Shown here piece by piece: positions 24,851 to 34,606 of a stretch of DNA of 50,821 nt; within the stretch, counting starts at the first letter, position 1, and each line of letters starts with the position of its first letter. Source of the stretch: an uncultured Desulfobulbaceae bacterium (GTDB taxonomy: Bacteria > Desulfobacterota > Desulfobulbia > Desulfobulbales > CALZHT01). The DNA is taken from assembly GCA_945787445.1 (NCBI GenBank), contig CALZHT010000072.1:1-50821 (forward strand), written 5' to 3'. The notes beneath the pieces are model-generated. The model was not told where the DNA came from, ran no database searches, and saw nothing but the letters and a program-made list of their open reading frames with translations. Position numbers and translations under genes: made by a program.

Positions 24851-26683
24851 TTATGTCCTTTGTTTTCCGCCGTCTATCGGCAGGATAATGGTAAAAGTAC
24901 TGCCTTGGCCCACTTGGCTTTCAACTTCTATCTTCCCTTTATGTCTCTTGATAATACCGTAGCTCACAGAGAGACCCAGTCCTGTGTCCTTTACATCCTT
25001 TTTGGTGGTGAAAAAAGGCTCGAAAATTTGGTCTTTATCTTCCGGTTTTATACCCACCCCCGAGTCATGGATATGAATCGCCACCATGTTTTCGTCCAGG
25101 AGTTCGGTTGTTATGGTTACGGTTCCCCCGTCATTCTGGATTGCATCGCCGCCATTCCTTATCAAATTGAGGAGGACCTGCTTGATCTGGTCAGATACTG
25201 CCAGTATTTTTGGCAGGTTTGGGTCATAATGCTTTTCCGCCCGTATCTTTTTTTTCGCGAATTCATTTTTAACGAGCAGCAAGACGTTGTCAATGGCCTT
25301 GTGTACATCCGCGGGCGCCATAATACCGCTGGTCGGCCGGTTAAGGTCCTGGAGGTCTTGGATAAGATACTTGATCCTGTCGCACTCCTGCAAGGCCATA
25401 TCAACAAGTTCCGCATCGTCTTCATCAAGAGACGCTCTTCGCTTGATTCCTCCCAGGACATTACGGATGCCGAACAGTGGATTATTAAACTCATGGGCAA
25501 TGGACGCCGAAAGTTTGCCAACGGCGCTGAGCTTTTCAGTATGAAGCAGCTGATTGTACGTGGATTTCAGTTCGGCGGTGCGTTTTTCTACCCGCTTTTC
25601 CAGTTCATTATGGGCTTTTTGCAGCTCTAGTTCGGCACGTTTGCGTTCGGAGATGTCATGGATTATGCTCAAAAAACCTTGTAATTTTCCATCTTTTTTG
25701 ACGGAGGTTGTGGAAACTTCAACGGCAACCGAATTGCCTGGTTTATCGTTGACCTCAAGTTCCATTATGTTAAAGCCTTTGCCTGTGGTGTCTAAAATCT
25801 CGCCCCGTATAACGGCATCCGCGAAAAGTTTGATTAATTTCGGTACGTGTTTTAGTCTAAAGAGACCGAGATTCATGAATTGCCGGCCGATCAGTTCTTC
25901 GGATCTGTAGCCGATAAGGTCCTCTATTTTCTTGTTTACTTCCAGGATCCTGCCGAGTTTATCAACGTAGACAATGACATCGGTGACGTTTTCAAAGATT
26001 GTCCGGAACTTTTCTCTTTCTTCCCAGAGTTTCTCCTCCGCTAGTTTACGGTCGGTGATGTCGCGGCCGTTAAACACGATCCCGTTTACGCCGGCCTGAT
26101 CGATCAGGTTGGTCATTATTCCTTCCATATGAATATATGAGCCATCTTTGCGGCGAACCCGGATATCGTCCATCCTTATAGATTGGTTCGGGTGCTTTGC
26201 CGCCCGGGCAAGGGAGTCTTCCAAAATTGATACATCATCGGTATGGACAAAATCGCTGGGCGCCTTGCCGATGATTTCCGTGGGCGAATAATCCAAGTTT
26301 CTTACAGAAGGACTTACATAGGTGATAGTGTTGTTTTCATCCGAAATTCCGATAAGGCCGTCTGTTTTCTCAATGAGCACCTTCATTCTTTTTTCGGACT
26401 CGAGCTTCAGACGAAAGGCAATGCCATGAGCCATGAGCAGTTCCCGCAAGGGCGCTGAGGTCGTCCTGACGGCTTCCAGCAAGGTAACGTTTGGACTTTT
26501 TTCTGCCAGCCGGATAAGCGCCAGTTTATGAAGGTCGGCGATCTCGTCGGGAGAGGTTTCCGCCATCAATAGTTCGCGGCCCAATTTGGCGGCTGAAAAC
26601 AAATGGATATCCTCCGGGCTTTCAATATAGCTTTTCAGTAAAAGAAAATATTTCTCAACTGCGGATTCAGGTATCACCACCAA
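24851..26683 (-). CDS. Sensor histidine kinase: RsbU_N-like, PAS, PAS, HEFNNPL transmitter
   Basis: 610 aa, no membrane segment, so cytoplasmic. Residues 1-95 resemble the helical RsbU N-terminal domain. PAS1 about 97-213 (VSPSVRNLDYSPTEIIG), PAS2 about 224-347 ([20 protein letters not shown]), coiled coil 347-385, then HisKA with H397 (SIAHEFNNP) and HATPase with DSGVGIKPED and [15 protein letters not shown]2 plus linker is nearly the same as residues 530-690 of the kinase at 40857. Start is TTG at 26683 or one of the two GTG codons after it. Last kinase of the array; no cognate regulator adjacent. Confidence 0.88.
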   Translation of the reverse strand: MVVIPESAVEKYFLLLKSYIESPEDIHLFSAAKLGRELLMAETSPDEIADLHKLALIRLAEKSPNVTLLEAVRTTSAPLRELLMAHGIAFRLKLESEKRMKVLIEKTDGLIGISDENNTITYVSPSVRNLDYSPTEIIGKAPSDFVHTDDVSILEDSLARAAKHPNQSIRMDDIRVRRKDGSYIHMEGIMTNLIDQAGVNGIVFNGRDITDRKLAEEKLWEEREKFRTIFENVTDVIVYVDKLGRILEVNKKIEDLIGYRSEELIGRQFMNLGLFRLKHVPKLIKLFADAVIRGEILDTTGKGFNIMELEVNDKPGNSVAVEVSTTSVKKDGKLQGFLSIIHDISERKRAELELQKAHNELEKRVEKRTAELKSTYNQLLHTEKLSAVGKLSASIAHEFNNPLFGIRNVLGGIKRRASLDEDDAELVDMALQECDRIKYLIQDLQDLNRPTSGIMAPADVHKAIDNVLLLVKNEFAKKKIRAEKHYDPNLPKILAVSDQIKQVLLNLIRNGGDAIQNDGGTVTITTELLDENMVAIHIHDSGVGIKPEDKDQIFEPFFTTKKDVKDTGLGLSVSYGIIKRHKGKIEVESQVGQGSTFTIILPIDGGKQRT

Positions 26684-26870
26684 ACCTTGTTTTAATACTA
26701 TTCATAATGAAAAGTCGAATATTCCTAAAGTTATCGTGCGTTAGGAAATTCAATATTACAATGGAATTTTTTTTCACACATTCTTTACCATCATCTTTTA
26801 AAAAAGAATGTTGATTGAAGAAATTCCATATAGTCTATTTCTGAATATTTAAACAGATAATATTTTTCAT

Positions 26871-26970
26871 GAGCCATGAGCCATGAGCCAGGAGATAAGG
26901 GGCAGGGGACAGAACACAGGATGGAGCGGCGAGGAGGAAGGTTTGAGGACTGAGGATTGAGAATTATGAA
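26871..26970. repeat. Degenerate heptad repeats upstream of the kinase at 24851
   Basis: GAGCCAT repeated three times, then GGAGATA, GGGGCAG, GGGACAG and later TTTGAGGACTGAGGATTGAG. It ends GAGAATTATGAAGAAA, a string that also follows the heptads at 24804-24820 and 37995-38015 on the minus strand. The surrounding 26684-27027 holds no gene. Confidence 0.75.
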
Positions 26971-27027
26971 GAAACTTTATGAGGGATTGCAGTTTGCTCA
27001 GTATGTTTTTTGAATATTTTTCATAAA

Positions 27028-27416
27028 CCTGACTACCACTGAAACTCAGCTATTTTTTTATTCGTGCTTTAGGACTCCTTGTCATTTCGAGCAGAGCGAG
27101 AAATCTCATTACCCATGGAAAAGATTTCTCACGTTCGTTCGAAATGACAGACATATCAAAAGTGATAATGCCGCAAAAAGTCGGGAAACCGATTAACGTG
27201 CCATGTAATTTCGACTAGTTACAACATAATCCATCGATGAACTGGCAAATGGCTTTTCAAGAAATCCCGGCTGTACTTATCGCCCGTTTCATAACAAGAA
27301 ACCAAGGTGGTCAACGCGTCCGCGTAGTAGTTAAATCGTATTTTTTACGATTTCATCAAAAGTTAACAGGTTATGCTTCGTATCGTTAAAATAGCTGTAA
27401 AATGATGGTAATCAGG
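27028..27416. mobile_element. Composite MITE-like element, copy 1
   Basis: Left end CCTGACTACCACTGAAACTC with AGCTATTTT; right end (inverse) CCTGATTACCATC with AGCTATTTT. Inside is a hairpin TGTCATTTCGAGCAGAGCGA...TTCGTTCGAAATGACA (27080-27149) and about 190 bases of further sequence absent from copy 2 at 37689. No transposase is encoded. It fills the gap between two kinase genes. Non-autonomous mobility is inferred from the terminal inverted repeats and the second copy. Confidence 0.65.
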
Positions 27417-27496
27417 TTCGTAAATGTAAATGGTTTCTTTCCATAAACCGGCTCCGTGGTTCGAAGGCTTTCTGCCTGTCTGTCTCCTGACTCCTG

Positions 27497-30157
27497 TCAA
27501 GCAGGACCTCTGATCGGTAGGGTGATGGTAAACGTGCTGCCTTTACCTACTTCACTGTGGACTTCGATATTCCCTTGATGCCTTTTAATTATGCCGTAGC
27601 TAACCGATAGCCCCAATCCAGTGCCCTTAACATCCGGTTTGGTGGAGAAAAAAGGATCGAAAATGTGGGCCATATCCTCGGGTTTTATACCCACGCCGGT
27701 ATCGTGAATATGAATCGCCACTCTTCTTTTATCAATTTTTTCAGTGGATATTGTGATGGTTCCCCTGCCTTGAGGGATGGCATCCACTCCATTCCTCAAA
27801 AGATTGAGAAGGACCTGTTTAATTTGGTCGGACACCGCCCGGATTGCAGGCAGGTCCTGAGCATATTGTTTTTCCACCTGTATTTGTTTTCGCTTGAATT
27901 CATTTTTAAAGAGCAGCAGGATACTGTTGATGGCCCGGTGCAGGTCAAGGGGCGCCATTACACCGCTGGTCGGCCGATTAAAGTCCTGGAGGTCCTGGAT
28001 GAGATACTTGATCCTGTCGCATTCCTTGAGCGCCATATCAACCAGTTCGGTATCATCTTCATCAAGGGGCGCTCTTTGCTTGATTCCGCCAAGGACATTA
28101 CGGATGCCGAACAGCGGATTGTTAAATTCATGGGCAATGGAGGCTGAAAGTTTGCCGATGGCGCTGAGTTTTTCGGCATGGAGCAGTTGGTCATGGGTCT
28201 CCTTCAGATCGGCACTGCGTTTTTCAATTATTTTTTCAAGGTTCTCGCGATACATGCTCAGTTCCTCATCCGCAAGTTTACGTTCAGTAAAATCATGGGC
28301 CAATCCCTCGACCGCCACGACTTTTCCTTCCGCGTCAAAAACCGGGACTTCGGATACTATCAGCCAGCGGGAACCACCGTCCTTATGGTAAATTTCGATC
28401 TCATAGGAGGGTTGCTGCTTTCCCTTGATACTGAGTTGTGTATGCTTTTCAACTTCCATATTTACAGGATTGTCAGTCAAGTATTCCGAATAATGGGTAA
28501 GAAACTCCTCTGGCGAATAACCCAGTATATTGGTTATTGAAGGGCTGAGATAGGTGAAGACACCGTCAATATCATGGGAATATAGAAAATATCGCTGCTC
28601 AATACTTTCAACTAGACGTCTGTATTTATTTTCACTTTCCCTGAGGGCCTCTTCCGTCTTTTTGCTCTCTGTGATATCGGAAAACACCGTGGCAAACTTT
28701 CCCTTTCCCGGAGAAAAGACAGAGACATTGAAGTGTTTCTGCATGGGGGAAAAATAGGTTTCAAAAGAGGTGGGAATTTCCGTGGCCGCGACTTCGGCAA
28801 AGATATCAAGATAGGGCGGTTCGCCGGAGCTATAAATTTTCGAGGCCCGGCGACCTATGGTTTTTTTCCATTTTAATCCCAGAACCCTCTCAAATGCCGG
28901 ATTGGCGTCGATTACTTTATAGTCTATGGCCCGGCCCGCATCATTATAAATGACTTCAAACAGGCCGACTCCTTCATTCATAGTGGAATACAGAGATTGG
29001 AATTTTTCTTCGCTCTCGCGCAAGGACTCTTCTGTTTTTTTCCGTTCAGTAATGTCCAATATGGTGCCCAGCATTTTCAACGCTCTGCTGTTTAGGTCCC
29101 GATACACTTCACCTTGAGCCAACACTGTTTTTCCCCGCCCGTTAGGCAGTACTATCCGGAATTCAGCGTTATACGGTCCATTGGTATTCAAGGTGTTTTG
29201 AATTGCCGCCAGAACCCTCTCCCGGTCGAGGGGATGCAGAGAGTTGACGAACAGATCATAAGTAGGCTCAACTTCACCTGGTTGAAAGCCGAAAACGCGG
29301 AACATTTCATCCGACCACTCTTCCTTGCCGGTCTCAATGTCCCTTTCCCAACTTCCCAGATGGGCTATTTTTTGTGCTTTCTGTAAATTGAGACGACTGG
29401 ATCTAAGTGTTGCATCAGCCTGTCTATAAAGAAAAAAGATGTAAAAAAGGGCAAGAAGATAAGCCAGCAGCCTTATTCCATGCCAGAGCCACCATTCGGC
29501 ATCCCATAGTTCCGAGAAATCAAATAAAATACCGGCAATGCCGAATAACAGGCAGTGGTTGGCGAACAAGACGTTCTCAACTGATCTGTTTTGGCGATAT
29601 TGGAGAAAAAACCAGGCAGAGGCAGAAATAAATAAACATCCGCCAACAATGTTTAACAGCTCTGCAGTATTGGAAAAACCGCCATTTTCAACCATGACCG
29701 GTATTGCCTGCGGATTCATTATAAAGAACAGGCCGAAAATAGTTGATGAGGCGAGGATTATTTTGGGAAGGGCGGTTATGGACATCGATTGTAATGATTT
29801 TTTCGGTATCCAGACCATGGCAAAAAGCAGGCCGCCGATAAACATGGCAGTAGAGTGCAGCCAGACAAAACTTTCTCCAGGCATGGTAAAGGAGTGAAAG
29901 AGATCCAACACTCCCATGCCGATCAGCGCGCAGGGGATCCAGGTAAAACGGACCTCTTTAATGTGTTGATCAAAGGAATGAAGGATTAAAAAGGATAATA
30001 CTAAAGCGGCTAAAGCTCCTAAAGCCTCTATGGCCGAGTGGAATGACAGATGTATAAAAAGTTGATCAAAAAAATAAACCTGACCCCCAATGATAATGAT
30101 TAGGAGTATCAGTAAGGTAAAACCGGTAATCAAATAATTTTTCTGATGATATCTCAC
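27497..30157 (-). CDS. Membrane sensor histidine kinase: MASE-like 7-8 TM, three PAS, HEFNNPL transmitter
   Basis: 886 aa. Residues 1-245 hold seven to eight membrane helices with [20 protein letters not shown], a MASE-like sensor that is almost duplicated in the kinase at 30499. PAS1 about 260-372 (PAS_3 type, GSWERDIETGKEEWSDEMF), PAS2 385-498 (STMNEGVGLFEVIYNDAG), PAS3 508-628, coiled coil, HisKA with H676, HATPase ([21 protein letters not shown]). Starts at a GTG. PAS2 is shared with 30499 and 38063. Minus strand like all neighbours; probably its own transcript because 340 bases with heptads follow its start. Confidence 0.9.
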   Translation of the reverse strand: MRYHQKNYLITGFTLLILLIIIIGGQVYFFDQLFIHLSFHSAIEALGALAALVLSFLILHSFDQHIKEVRFTWIPCALIGMGVLDLFHSFTMPGESFVWLHSTAMFIGGLLFAMVWIPKKSLQSMSITALPKIILASSTIFGLFFIMNPQAIPVMVENGGFSNTAELLNIVGGCLFISASAWFFLQYRQNRSVENVLFANHCLLFGIAGILFDFSELWDAEWWLWHGIRLLAYLLALFYIFFLYRQADATLRSSRLNLQKAQKIAHLGSWERDIETGKEEWSDEMFRVFGFQPGEVEPTYDLFVNSLHPLDRERVLAAIQNTLNTNGPYNAEFRIVLPNGRGKTVLAQGEVYRDLNSRALKMLGTILDITERKKTEESLRESEEKFQSLYSTMNEGVGLFEVIYNDAGRAIDYKVIDANPAFERVLGLKWKKTIGRRASKIYSSGEPPYLDIFAEVAATEIPTSFETYFSPMQKHFNVSVFSPGKGKFATVFSDITESKKTEEALRESENKYRRLVESIEQRYFLYSHDIDGVFTYLSPSITNILGYSPEEFLTHYSEYLTDNPVNMEVEKHTQLSIKGKQQPSYEIEIYHKDGGSRWLIVSEVPVFDAEGKVVAVEGLAHDFTERKLADEELSMYRENLEKIIEKRSADLKETHDQLLHAEKLSAIGKLSASIAHEFNNPLFGIRNVLGGIKQRAPLDEDDTELVDMALKECDRIKYLIQDLQDFNRPTSGVMAPLDLHRAINSILLLFKNEFKRKQIQVEKQYAQDLPAIRAVSDQIKQVLLNLLRNGVDAIPQGRGTITISTEKIDKRRVAIHIHDTGVGIKPEDMAHIFDPFFSTKPDVKGTGLGLSVSYGIIKRHQGNIEVHSEVGKGSTFTITLPIRGPA

Positions 30158-30358
30158 ATCTGATACTCTTATGCAATATCCAGACCATGATTGGTATGGC
30201 CCAATAGTTTTAGTGGTTCAAAGTTGTTTCAATACGTGTTTGGCGAATTTCAAACGCTTAAGCTCTCCCCACCCTGATACAGAGCCATACTGCTGAATAT
30301 CTATCGATAATACGTTAATCCAAATTTATCATATATGTGAAGTGAAAATTAAAGAAGC

Positions 30359-30498
30359 CTGAGACCAGGAGACAGGAGACAGAAGGTCCAACTTTTTTTC
30401 TTAATTATCAGTCACTCTTTGTTACTTCTCACTCCAATGACCTCAAGCCGCACACTAAAGTTTCCAGTCCTCATGCCATACCCCTCAAACCTAAGTGC
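30359..30498. repeat. Degenerate heptad repeats at the 3' end of the kinase gene at 30499
   Basis: GGAGACA units (GAGACCAGGAGACAGGAGAC) at 30359-30386 and CTCACTC/CTCAAGC/CTCATGC-type units to the stop codon. On the minus strand the 7-nt text begins inside the last codons (GAGAGTGAGAAC-TGA). It separates two kinase genes; no other content is seen. Confidence 0.7.
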
Positions 30499-32781
30499 TC
30501 AGTTCTCACTCTCCAAGGGCAGGATAATGGTAAACGTGGTGTCTTTACCGACTTCACTTTTGACCTTGATATCCCCTCTATGTTTTTTGATGATACCGTA
30601 GCTCACTGCCAATCCCAGACCCGTGCCTGTGACCTCCGGTTTGGTCGAGAAAAACGGCTCGAAGATATGGTCAAGGTCTTCCGGTTTTATACCTGTGCCG
30701 TTATCGCGGATGTGAATCGCTATCTTTTTCCCATACAGGACTTCGGTGGTTATGGTAATGGTCCCTCTGCCTTTGGGTATGGCGTCACTTGCATTTTTAA
30801 GGAGATTAAGAAGTACCTGCCTGATTTGGTCGGACACTGCATGGATTGTGGGAAGGCTCGCAGCGTATTGTTTTTTCACCTGTATCTTTTGCTGTTTGAA
30901 TTCGTTTTTGAAGAGTAGCAGAATGGAGTCAATGGCTCTATGCACATCCGTTAGCGCTATTTCGCCGCTGGTCGGTCGGTTAAAGTCCTGGAGGTCCTGG
31001 ATAAGGTATTTCATCCGGTCGCATTCCTGCACGGCCATTTCAACTAGTTCCGCATCATCTTTATCAAGAGTAGCTCTTTGCTTGATTCCGCCAAGGACAT
31101 TACGGATGCCGAACAGGGGATTGTTGAACTCATGGGCAATGGAGGCGGAGAGCTTGCCAATGGCGCTGAGCTTTTCGGAATGGAGCAGTTGGTTATGGGT
31201 TCTCTGCAATTCGGCGGTGCGTTTTTCAACTATCCTCTCAAGATTTTCACGGTATTTTTTTAATTCCTCCTCCGCCTGTTTTCGTTGGGTTATATCGGAA
31301 AAGACAGTGGCGAACTTTCCTTGTTCCGGGGAAAAAACAGAAATCTTGAAGTGTTTCTTCAATGGTAAAAAATAGGTTTCAAATGAGGTCGGTTCTCCGG
31401 TTTCAGCCACTTTTGCATATATATCAAGGTAAGGAGGTTCGTCCCCAGTGTATAGTACCGATGCCTTGCTCCCTATGGCATTTTCCCTATTCATTTCAAG
31501 GATCGATTCATATGCCGGATTGACATCAATGATTGCATAGTCCACGGCTTGATCGGCATCACTATATATAATTTCGTGCAGGCAAACCCCTTCATTCATG
31601 GAAGCGTATAAGGAGTGGAACTTTTTTTCGCTCTCTCGCAAAGATTCTTCGGCTTTTTTCCGTTCGGTAATGTCGATAAAAGTGACAACCGCACCGGCCA
31701 CCTCGTTTTCCCGGAGGATTGGATAGGACCAGTATTCAGTAGGAAAACTGGAACCGTCCCGCCGCCAGAGGACTTCATCCTCCACATGTGTTCCTTTACC
31801 CTGGCGAAAAGCCTTATAAATCAGGCATTCCTCCTTTTCATAAACCGTTCCATCCGGCCGGGTGTGGTGGATAAGATCATGCATATTTCGGCCAAGCAGA
31901 TCCCCGACAGAGTCATACCCGAGGATGGAAAGACATGCCGGGTTACAGAACGTACAGTTACCATGAAGATCAAGACCGTAAATCGCCTCGGCCGTTGAAT
32001 TGAGCAAAAGGGTAACTTGCTCTTCTTTTCTTAATATTTTCTCATCTGCCTGTCTGTAGAGAAAAAAGACATAAAAAAGGGCAAGCAGATACGCCAGCAG
32101 CCGAATCACATGCCAGAGCCACCATTCAATATCCCATAGTTCCGAGAAATGAAATAAAATGCCGGCAATGCCGAAAAGCAGGCAGTGGTTGGCGAACAGG
32201 ACATTTTCCACTGATCTGTTTTGACGATATTGGAGAAAGAACCAGAATGAAGCGGTGATAAATAAGCATCCGCCACCAAGGTTTAACAGCTCGGCGGTGT
32301 TGGAAAAACCGCCGTCATCCACCATAACCGGAACTGTCTGCGGATTCACAATAAAGAAAAGGCCGAATAAACAGGATAAAGCGAGGATTATTCTCGGCAG
32401 GGCAGTTATAGATATATATTGTAAGGCCCTATCCGGTATCCAGACCATGGCAAAAAGCAGGCCGCCGATGAACATTGCAGCGGAGTGCAGCCAGACAAAG
32501 CTTTCTCCGGGCATGGTAAAGGAGTGAAAGAGATCCAGTACTCCCATGCCGATCAGCGCGCAGGGAATCCAGATAAAACGGATTTCTTTACCTTGAAGAT
32601 CAAAGGAGTGGAGGATCAAAAAGGATAATACTAAGGCAGCTAAAGCACCTAAAGCCTCTATGGCTGAGTGGAATGATAGATGTATAAAAAGCTGGTCAAT
32701 AAAATAAATCTGCCCCGCAATGATGAGGAGAATCAGTAAAGAAAAGCCGCCAATTATATAGTTTTTCGGATGGTATCTCAT
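30499..32781 (-). CDS. Membrane sensor histidine kinase: MASE-like 7-8 TM, two PAS, HEFNNPL transmitter
   Basis: 760 aa. Residues 1-243 are a close copy of the membrane domain of the kinase at 27497. PAS1 about 252-372 ([20 protein letters not shown]) is unrelated to that kinase's PAS1; PAS2 385-498 ([20 protein letters not shown]) is shared with it and with 38063. Coiled coil 500-530, HisKA H550, HATPase [10 protein letters not shown] and [11 protein letters not shown]. So two neighbours share ends and one PAS but differ in the middle. No Shine-Dalgarno before the ATG; an AGTGCCTAA fragment lies 8 bases upstream. Confidence 0.9.
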   Translation of the reverse strand: MRYHPKNYIIGGFSLLILLIIAGQIYFIDQLFIHLSFHSAIEALGALAALVLSFLILHSFDLQGKEIRFIWIPCALIGMGVLDLFHSFTMPGESFVWLHSAAMFIGGLLFAMVWIPDRALQYISITALPRIILALSCLFGLFFIVNPQTVPVMVDDGGFSNTAELLNLGGGCLFITASFWFFLQYRQNRSVENVLFANHCLLFGIAGILFHFSELWDIEWWLWHVIRLLAYLLALFYVFFLYRQADEKILRKEEQVTLLLNSTAEAIYGLDLHGNCTFCNPACLSILGYDSVGDLLGRNMHDLIHHTRPDGTVYEKEECLIYKAFRQGKGTHVEDEVLWRRDGSSFPTEYWSYPILRENEVAGAVVTFIDITERKKAEESLRESEKKFHSLYASMNEGVCLHEIIYSDADQAVDYAIIDVNPAYESILEMNRENAIGSKASVLYTGDEPPYLDIYAKVAETGEPTSFETYFLPLKKHFKISVFSPEQGKFATVFSDITQRKQAEEELKKYRENLERIVEKRTAELQRTHNQLLHSEKLSAIGKLSASIAHEFNNPLFGIRNVLGGIKQRATLDKDDAELVEMAVQECDRMKYLIQDLQDFNRPTSGEIALTDVHRAIDSILLLFKNEFKQQKIQVKKQYAASLPTIHAVSDQIRQVLLNLLKNASDAIPKGRGTITITTEVLYGKKIAIHIRDNGTGIKPEDLDHIFEPFFSTKPEVTGTGLGLAVSYGIIKKHRGDIKVKSEVGKDTTFTIILPLESEN

Positions 32782-32788
32782 AAATAGA

Positions 32789-33030
32789 AATGCCTAAAGT
32801 GCCTAAAATGCCTAAAGTTCGAAGTGCCTTGAAGGGCATAAATGCCTCGAGCTAAGGTCTATCCTTTATAAGGTACAGAGGCAGAAGTGAGAAGGCAGAA
32901 TGTACAGTCTCACACTTCATAAAACTCAGTCCTCAATCCTCACACCTCACTCTTATCATCTCATCCCTCACTCCTAAGTCCTCACTCATCTTCCCCCTAA
33001 TTCCTTAGTCCTCATTCCTCACTCTTTTCC
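32789..33030. repeat. AGTGCCTAA fragment plus long heptad tract
   Basis: 32789-32826 has four degenerate AGTGCCTAA units. 32880-33030 is almost wholly degenerate 7-nt repeats (AGTCCTC, AATCCTC, ACACCTC, ACTCCTA, AGTCCTC, ACTCATC and so on), ending at the stop codon of the kinase at 33034. No gene in this 252-base gap. Confidence 0.8.
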
Positions 33031-33033
33031 CTC

Positions 33034-34365
33034 TCAAGCTTCTCCTTCTATGGGAAAAATTATAGAAAAAGTTGTGCCTTTGCCTTCATCGCTGTGGACC
33101 TCGATAATTCCTCTGTGCTTTTTGATTATGCCGTGGCTCACCGACAATCCCAGCCCGGTGCCCTTGACCGCCGGTTTGGTGGTGTAGAAAGGCTCGTAAA
33201 TGCGGGCCATGTTCTCCTGTTTTATGCCCACGCCGGAATCTTGGATGTGAATCGCCACTTTTTTTTCACGAACCTCAGTGGTCAGGGTAATTGTGCCCCC
33301 TTGTTTCGGGATTGCGTCCACGGCATTATGCAGCAGGTTGAGCAAGACCTGCTTGATCTGGTCACCCACCGCCATAATGATGGGCATTTCCGGCGCAAAG
33401 TGTTTTGTAAAGGTGATCTTTTTTGTTTTGAATATACTCTTCAACAGCATAATAATGCTGTTGATTGCCATGTGCATGTCCATGGGCGCTAAATTTTGGC
33501 TGCTCGGCCGGTTGAAATCCTGGAGGTCCTGGATGAGATGCTTGATCCGTTCGCATTCCAGCAAGGCCATATCGATCAGTTCCCTGTCATCTTCATCAAG
33601 AGAAGCCCTTTGCTTGATTCCACCGAGGACATTGTGGATGCCGAACAGGGGATTGTTGAACTCATGGGCAACAGAGGCTGCCAGTGTCCCGATGGCGCTC
33701 AGCTTTTCAGCATGAACAAGCTGATCATGGGTGGTTTTCAGTTCCTTGGTGCGTTCTATAACCCTCTGCTCCAGTTTATCGTGGGCCTGATGCAGTTTCT
33801 CCTCGGCGATCTTACGGCCAGAAATGTCGGTTATAACGGTGCGGTATTGGCCGGAAACTCCGTCCACCTCCAGGATGATAACGCTTTTTAACTGCGCGTG
33901 AAAAAGGGTGCCGTCTTTTTTTTGCATGCGCAGTTCACAGGTCTGCTGCTCATTTGCTTTCAAGAGAACCCGGCATTTTTGATAATAGATGTCTTGATCT
34001 TCATTGAAGATAAATTTGGAGAGCGGCTGCTTGATCAGAAATCTTCTTTCCACCGTCAGCATATCGGCAATCGTAAGGTTCGCTTCCAGAATCAACCCTT
34101 TGTCGCTTATGGTCACGTAGCCCACCGGAGCAAAGTCATAGAGATCAGTGTATCTGTGATAGGATTTTTGCAACTCCTGCTGGGTGCGGAGAAGCTCCTC
34201 GTTCTGCAATTCCAGCTCGATTTGATAGGTATGGAGCTCATGGATCAATTTACGGGCCTCTTCCGGAGCGATTGGCTTTTTGATATCCTCCTTCGGCATC
34301 ATCATAGCCTCGGCCCGTTTTCGCAAGTCAGCATATTTTTTAGTGGAGCCCTTGTTTCTTGCCAT
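33034..34365 (-). CDS. Cytoplasmic sensor histidine kinase: coiled coil, one PAS, HEFNNPL transmitter
   Basis: 443 aa. Residues 1-70 form a charged helix (APEEARKLIHELHTYQIELE) of the kind that precedes PAS in many deltaproteobacterial kinases; PAS about 71-190 (DLYDFAPVGYVTISDKGLIL); coiled coil; HisKA with H234 in [15 protein letters not shown]; HATPase DSGVGIKQEN and [11 protein letters not shown]. It is the most diverged transmitter of the array. GAGAGG 6 bases before the ATG at 34365 decides the start; a TTG six codons upstream is rejected. No partner regulator adjacent. Confidence 0.9.
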   Translation of the reverse strand: MARNKGSTKKYADLRKRAEAMMMPKEDIKKPIAPEEARKLIHELHTYQIELELQNEELLRTQQELQKSYHRYTDLYDFAPVGYVTISDKGLILEANLTIADMLTVERRFLIKQPLSKFIFNEDQDIYYQKCRVLLKANEQQTCELRMQKKDGTLFHAQLKSVIILEVDGVSGQYRTVITDISGRKIAEEKLHQAHDKLEQRVIERTKELKTTHDQLVHAEKLSAIGTLAASVAHEFNNPLFGIHNVLGGIKQRASLDEDDRELIDMALLECERIKHLIQDLQDFNRPSSQNLAPMDMHMAINSIIMLLKSIFKTKKITFTKHFAPEMPIIMAVGDQIKQVLLNLLHNAVDAIPKQGGTITLTTEVREKKVAIHIQDSGVGIKQENMARIYEPFYTTKPAVKGTGLGLSVSHGIIKKHRGIIEVHSDEGKGTTFSIIFPIEGEA

Positions 34366-34427
34366 ATGCGGCCTCTCTTCCAAATCAATATTTATGTGTT
34401 GCAGCCTTTGCGTCTAATCCAGTGGGA

Positions 34428-34606
34428 AAGTGCCTAAAGTGCCTAAAGTTATTGTACTTTTCTGATCAGGATTTTTTCAGTGCCTCCTTGAGGGCAAAAG
34501 ATGTTCGATGTTCATTTTTAAATATTTTTCAGTTAACAATAACCATACAAGGGGTATAAATCCTTTAACTTTAGGCACTTCACACTTTAGCTCACTTTAG
34601 GCACTT
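34428..34606. repeat. AGTGCCTAA-family palindromic element with internal insert
   Basis: Ends match 19999-20106 closely (AGTGCCTAAAGTTATTGTAC, CTGATCAG, GGGGTATAAATCCTTTAAC, CTTTAGCTCACTTTAGGCAC), but about 64 extra bases split the middle. Its right end overlaps the CheB-CheR gene: the last codons AGT GCC TAA of that gene are one repeat unit, so the element supplies the stop codon. Confidence 0.88.

Noticed and set aside
27028-27416. A complete insertion sequence
   Set aside because: Inverted ends are present but there is no transposase frame; kept as a MITE-like element.
33898-34437. Long plus-strand open frames over the kinase genes (also 44015-44491, 35372-35887, 30746-31375)
   Set aside because: They are antisense to well-supported kinase coding sequence, recur at the same place in each paralogue because the DNA is similar, and lack ribosome sites.
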